From: DATJGR01 sp963780795
GTDB lineage: Bacteria; Pseudomonadota; Gammaproteobacteria; Pseudomonadales; Azotimanducaceae
Direction of reading: 5' to 3'
DNA length: 64,000 bases
Assembly (NCBI GenBank): GCA_963780795.1
Contig: CAWADH010000003.1
Coordinates: 62,001 to 126,000, forward strand
A program made the position numbers and the translations under genes. Positions 60,245 through 64,000 of this stretch are shown here, one piece after another. The notes beneath the pieces were generated by a model that saw only the letters and a list, made by a program, of their open reading frames with translations, was not told where the DNA came from and made no database searches. The stretch's first letter is position 1. Each line of letters opens with the position of its first letter.

Positions 60245-60553
60245 TCAGTGCGGCAGATCGCCGAGGCTGTACAGCAACCCGCCGCTCGTGATCAGCATCG
60301 ATTCGTAGAACTCGCGGATGTCCGCGCGCCGTGCCGGATCGTGCCCGGGTGGAACGCTGTCCTGCGAATCGAGCCGGGCGAGTTCGCGCATCAGATGGTT
60401 ACGCAGCGAGCGCGCGTGATAAATCTCCAGCAGATCGACCATTCCGTGCCGGTCCCGTGACATCGCCATGCGCATCCCCTGCAGTTCCAATTCACCATAG
60501 ACGCTGGCCGCACGCGCAGCCACGGACTGAACCCGGTTGCGCCCGTCCGGCAT
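60245..60553 (-). CDS. Hypothetical protein
   Basis: The 102-residue ORF has an internal helical region (MVDLLEIYHARSLRNHLMRELARLD) and a C-terminal FYESMLITSGGLLYSLGDLPH. It ends two bases from the NUDIX stop, converging. There is no obvious ribosome-binding site before ATG 60553. No family recognised; a moderately likely gene based on the compact fit. Confidence 0.45.
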   Translation of the reverse strand: MPDGRNRVQSVAARAASVYGELELQGMRMAMSRDRHGMVDLLEIYHARSLRNHLMRELARLDSQDSVPPGHDPARRADIREFYESMLITSGGLLYSLGDLPH

Positions 60554-60594
60554 TCAAATTAGGGTTCCACGTCACACAAATCGCAGAGCACAGC

Positions 60595-61404
60595 ATGGCC
60601 AGCCAACCGAAAGACGCAGCAAAGCAGGACGTCATCTATCAAGTTGCCGATCACGTCGCGACCCTGACGATCAACCGTCCCGAAGTACAGAACACGATCT
60701 CCGGTCCCATGCTCGATGCGTTGACGCAACACCTGCTCGCTGCGAACGAAGATCGCGACGTGCGCGCCATCGTCATCACCGGCAGCGGGCGCTTCTTCTG
60801 CGCCGGCCTCGACCTGCGCGGCGGCGACATCGGCGGCGGCCTGTCGAGCAACGCCGGGCCGGCCAACCTCGATCTGCGCAATACGCCGCCGACCGTGCTG
60901 CACGCCGTGGACAAACCGACGATCTGCGCCTTGAACGGGTCGGCCGCCGGCTACGGTATGGACCTCGCACTCGGCTGCGACATCCGCATCATGGCCGACA
61001 CTGCCAAGCTCGCTGCCGCCTTCACGGCGCGCGGCGTGCTGCCGGAATCGGGCGGCACGTGGATACTGCCGCGCCTGCTCGGCTGGTCGAAAGCCGCCGA
61101 ACTGATCTTCACGGGACGCACCTTGACCGCAGCAGAGAGCCTCGAAATGGGTCTCGTCTCGCGTGTCGTTCCCGCGGCCGAAATCGCCGTCGCCGCGGCA
61201 CAACTCGCGGCCGAAATCGCGCGCAACGCCCCGCTCGCCGTCCAGGCGTCGAAGCGCATGATGCGGATGGGCATGAACGAAACGTTCAACGACCACGTGC
61301 ACCACGTGTTCCTGCAGTTGCTGCCGCTGTTCCGTTCGGCCGACTTCAAAGAAGGCATGGCGTCGTTCCTCGAAAAACGCCCGCCGAACTTCACCGGCAA
61401 GTAA
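60595..61404 (+). CDS. Enoyl-CoA hydratase/isomerase family protein
   Basis: The 269-residue crotonase-fold protein has the oxyanion motif SGRFFCAGLDLRGG near residue 63, SAAGYGMDLALGCDIRIMAD near 113 and the catalytic-Glu region GVLPESGGTWILPR near 141, where the Glu is kept. It hydrates or isomerises an enoyl-CoA in beta-oxidation or ring degradation. ATG 60595 is chosen. The serine hydrolase gene follows after two bases. Confidence 0.92.
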   Translation: MASQPKDAAKQDVIYQVADHVATLTINRPEVQNTISGPMLDALTQHLLAANEDRDVRAIVITGSGRFFCAGLDLRGGDIGGGLSSNAGPANLDLRNTPPTVLHAVDKPTICALNGSAAGYGMDLALGCDIRIMADTAKLAAAFTARGVLPESGGTWILPRLLGWSKAAELIFTGRTLTAAESLEMGLVSRVVPAAEIAVAAAQLAAEIARNAPLAVQASKRMMRMGMNETFNDHVHHVFLQLLPLFRSADFKEGMASFLEKRPPNFTGK

Positions 61405-61406
61405 CC

Positions 61407-62774
61407 ATGTCGGTCCAGTGGCAAGCGCGGCTCGATGCGCTCGCCCGGGAGTTCGAAGTACCCGGCGCCAGCCTCGCCATTTGGCACAAGGGCCGCCTGA
61501 CGACGTGCGCGACCGGCGTGATCAACATGAGCACGGCGGTTGCGGCCACCCCGGCCGCGATCTTTCAGATCGGTTCCATCACCAAACTGCTGACTGCAAC
61601 GCTGGTGATGCAACTCGTCGAAGAAGGTCGGCTGCGCCTCGACGACCCTGTTAGGCGTCATCTGCCCGACTTCTCGCTGCAGTCGGTCGATGCGGCACGC
61701 GTCATCACCGTCCGACAGCTGCTGACGCACACCAGCGGCATCGACGGCGACTTCTTCGAGAACACCGGGCTCGGCGAAGACAAAGTCGCGCGCTACGTGG
61801 ACGCGTGCCGCGTGCTGCCGACGCTGCATCCGCCCGGCGAGTTGTTCTCGTACTGCAACGTCGGTTTCAACCTGCTCGGGCGCATCGTCGAACTGCAACG
61901 CGGGACCACGTGGGAAACCGCCCTCGGCAGAGGCGTCTGCAGTCGCCTCGGCGACAATTCGTTCGTTCGCTATCCGCACGACACGCCGAAGTACCGCACC
62001 GCCATCGGGCATGTGCGTGCGAAGCCGACCGATCCCCTCTCCATGACGCCCAATCCCTACCTGGCGCTGTCGAGCGCACCGGCGGGTTCGGTGGTGTATG
62101 CGAGCGCTACCGATCTGATCCTGTTCGCGCGAACCTTGCTGGACAACGGTCTGTCGCCGACCGGCGAGCAGGTACTTTCGCGCGCCACCATCGAACAGAT
62201 GCTGACGCCGCAGATGCGGTTGCCATCGGGCAGCCTGGCCGATGCGTTCGGTCTCGCCTTCATGCTGTTCGACTGGGACGGCGTACGCGTGGTCGGCCAC
62301 GACGGCGCAACCACCGGCCAGAACGCATATCTGCGTCTGGTTCCCGGTAAAGGCACTGCGGTGGCGCTGCTCACCAACGGCGGTTTTCCGGCAGAGTTGT
62401 TCCACGCGCTGTTCGGCGAGATCTTCGGCGAACTGCTGGGCATTCATCCAACGCCGCGCCTGAGCGGGTCGCTTCGGCCCGTTACGTCGCTCGATCGGTA
62501 CTGCGGTGTGTTCGAAAAACTGTCTCAGCGCATCACGGTACGCGCCGACCGCGATCAGCTGTTCGCTACGATCGAAGGAAACCGCTATCCGGCGCCGCCG
62601 CAAACGTATCGACTGCGGCCGGCAACGCAAGACACGTTCGTCGGAACGTTGTCGGGGTCACCGACACCCGCGATGTTTCACTACCTGACGACCGCCGCGG
62701 GCGCGCAGTTGCTGATGACTGGCGGCCGCGTGCATCCGCGCCGCGCCGGAGCCGAATCGCCAACGACCCCGTAA
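61407..62774 (+). CDS. Beta-lactamase-family serine hydrolase
   Basis: The 455-residue protein has the class C/PBP-like motifs: SITK (Ser nucleophile and Lys in FQIGSITKLLTATL), YCN (FSYCNVGFNLLG) and a HxG-type third motif (GHDGATTGQN). It has no signal peptide and likely acts in the cytoplasm as an esterase or transesterase of EstB/LovD-type. The C-terminal extra domain (after residue 340) is beta-rich. It is cotranscribed with the enoyl-CoA hydratase. Confidence 0.88.
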   Translation: MSVQWQARLDALAREFEVPGASLAIWHKGRLTTCATGVINMSTAVAATPAAIFQIGSITKLLTATLVMQLVEEGRLRLDDPVRRHLPDFSLQSVDAARVITVRQLLTHTSGIDGDFFENTGLGEDKVARYVDACRVLPTLHPPGELFSYCNVGFNLLGRIVELQRGTTWETALGRGVCSRLGDNSFVRYPHDTPKYRTAIGHVRAKPTDPLSMTPNPYLALSSAPAGSVVYASATDLILFARTLLDNGLSPTGEQVLSRATIEQMLTPQMRLPSGSLADAFGLAFMLFDWDGVRVVGHDGATTGQNAYLRLVPGKGTAVALLTNGGFPAELFHALFGEIFGELLGIHPTPRLSGSLRPVTSLDRYCGVFEKLSQRITVRADRDQLFATIEGNRYPAPPQTYRLRPATQDTFVGTLSGSPTPAMFHYLTTAAGAQLLMTGGRVHPRRAGAESPTTP

Positions 62775-62778
62775 AGGC

Positions 62779-64000
62779 TCAGCCGAAACCGATTTCGGTG
62801 ACGTCGCTGGGAATCAGCGGATAGCGGATGCCGGCCCATTTCTGCACCACGCGCACCACCTGGCAAGAGTAGCCGTACTCGTTGTCGTACCACGCGTACA
62901 CGACCATGCGGTTGTCTTTCACGATGGTCGCCAGTCCGTCGACGATGCAGGCGTGACGGTTACCGATGAAGTCGGACGATACGACTTCGGGCGAGTTGAT
63001 GAAGTCGATCTGCCGCTGCAGCGGCGAATAGAGCGATGCGTCGCGCAGATAGCCGTTCACTTCTTCCAGCGTGGTATTGCGCGAGACGGTCAGATTCAGA
63101 ATGGCCAGCGAAACGTCGGGCGTCGGCACGCGAATCGCGTTACCGGTGAGCTTTCCCTCCAGCGACGGCAGCAGGTCGGTGATCGCGGACGATGCGCCGG
63201 TTTCGGTGATCACGAGGTTCAACGCCGCGCTGCGACCGCGCCGGCTCTTCTCGTGGTAGTTGTCGGTGAGGTTCTGGTCCGGCGTGTAGGCGTGCACAGT
63301 TTCGATGTGCCCGCTCTGGATTTCGAACTCGTCGTCGATCGCTTTGAGAATCGGCACGATCGCGTTGGTGGTGCACGAAGCAGCCGCCAGAATCTTGTCG
63401 TCTTTCGACAGTCCGTTGGAATTGATTCCGGCAACGATGTTCTTGATGCCGCCCTTACCAGGCGCCGTAACCATCACGCGCGCCGCGCCCTTCGACTTCA
63501 GGTGCTCGCTGAGACCCTTCTCGTCGCGCCACGCGCCGGTGTTGTCGATGACGATCGCATCGCTTATGCCGTAGCTCTCGTAATCGACTTCCGCGGGACT
63601 GTTCGCATAGATCATGCGAATGACGTTGCCGTTCGCGATGATGCAGTTGTTGTCGTGGTCCACGCGGATGGTGCCTTTGAACGATCCGTGCACCGAATCG
63701 CGACGCAACAGGCTCGCCCGCTTCACCAGATCTTCCTTCGTCGCCTTGCGCACCACGATCGCGCGCAAGCGCAGTTGCTGGCCGCCGCCGGTTTTCTCGA
63801 TCAATAGACGCGCGAGCAAGCGGCCGATGCGGCCGAAGCCGTAGAGCACTACGTCCTGCGGTTTCGCGAGCGGCGGCACGTGCCGGCCGATCACTTCCGC
63901 GCACTGCTGTTTGACGAAGTCCATCGCCGTGGTGCCGTTGCCGGCGCTCTCCTCCATGTACTTCAGCGCCAGCTTGCCCACGTCGATGTGGCACGGTCCG
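62779..64000 (-). CDS. Long-type glyceraldehyde-3-phosphate dehydrogenase, N-terminus beyond the window
   Basis: This minus-strand gene runs to the right edge without a clear start, so its N-terminus is cut off. GFGRIGR (NAD-binding), AAASCTTNAI (catalytic Cys in SCTTN) and YDNEYGYS mark GAPDH. The extra N-terminal sequence (HIDVGKLALKYMEE, then MDFVKQQC) before the Rossmann motif is that of the long gammaproteobacterial form of about 480 residues. It converts glyceraldehyde-3-phosphate to 1,3-bisphosphoglycerate, in either direction. It converges on the serine hydrolase gene, four bases away. Confidence 0.93.
   Translation of the reverse strand, partial: GPCHIDVGKLALKYMEESAGNGTTAMDFVKQQCAEVIGRHVPPLAKPQDVVLYGFGRIGRLLARLLIEKTGGGQQLRLRAIVVRKATKEDLVKRASLLRRDSVHGSFKGTIRVDHDNNCIIANGNVIRMIYANSPAEVDYESYGISDAIVIDNTGAWRDEKGLSEHLKSKGAARVMVTAPGKGGIKNIVAGINSNGLSKDDKILAAASCTTNAIVPILKAIDDEFEIQSGHIETVHAYTPDQNLTDNYHEKSRRGRSAALNLVITETGASSAITDLLPSLEGKLTGNAIRVPTPDVSLAILNLTVSRNTTLEEVNGYLRDASLYSPLQRQIDFINSPEVVSSDFIGNRHACIVDGLATIVKDNRMVVYAWYDNEYGYSCQVVRVVQKWAGIRYPLIPSDVTEIGFG

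Noticed and set aside
60537..61406. 745-residue fusion of enoyl-CoA hydratase region and serine hydrolase
   Set aside because: The first part is a different frame of the hydratase gene; the hydrolase begins at ATG 61407.

Overview
The window is a compact, GC-rich proteobacterial chromosome segment. Gammaproteobacterial character is suggested by the long QueF, the TamA/TamB pair, the 4.5S-type SRP RNA, the long GAPDH and a large TonB-dependent receptor. The placement is an inference; a lineage close to the steroid- and terpene-degrading gammaproteobacteria would fit, but a search would be needed to settle it.

Left housekeeping flank (1-8.8 kb): the end of an exported HAF-repeat protein gene running off the left edge, tRNA-Ser(GGA) seven bases after an SRP RNA gene, a membrane-anchored coiled-coil protein, queF, a small ORF, and tamA-tamB joined by an ATGA overlap.

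Central catabolic region (8.9-53.7 kb): almost every gene belongs to an enzyme family used in breakdown of aromatic, terpenoid or other hydrophobic compounds. It holds two Rieske oxygenase alpha subunits, two cytochromes P450, two carotenoid/lignostilbene-type oxygenases, four LLM-class flavin oxidoreductases (a fifth lies in the right flank), five SDRs, three VOC proteins, three PPOX-fold proteins, five NTF2/SnoaL-like proteins, an acyl-CoA-dehydrogenase-like protein, a nitroreductase, cupins, a ThuA protein, an aldo/keto reductase, an amidohydrolase, a TonB receptor, a GPH/MFS transporter, a LuxR-type regulator and a TetR regulator with a palindromic operator candidate. Genes are packed, commonly with ATGA or GTGA start/stop overlaps. 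Families recur in the same pairings (P450 with VOC, Rieske with NTF2-fold protein), which suggests repeated modules of one pathway or two parallel ones. No ferredoxin, ferredoxin reductase or classical Rieske beta subunit is visible. The minus-strand operon from 15.8 to 11.0 kb contains two genes each broken by one extra base in the same local sequence (GCGACGCG).

Right flank (53.7-64 kb): small membrane proteins, a Gfo/Idh/MocA oxidoreductase, tRNA-Gly(GCC) and tRNA-Glu(TTC), a DUF815 ATPase, small hypothetical genes, a DUF503 protein, a GNAT acetyltransferase, an LLM oxidoreductase coupled to a NUDIX hydrolase, an enoyl-CoA hydratase followed by a beta-lactamase-fold serine hydrolase, and the C-terminal part of a long GAPDH running off the right edge. 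No CRISPR array, insertion sequence, integrase or rRNA was seen.
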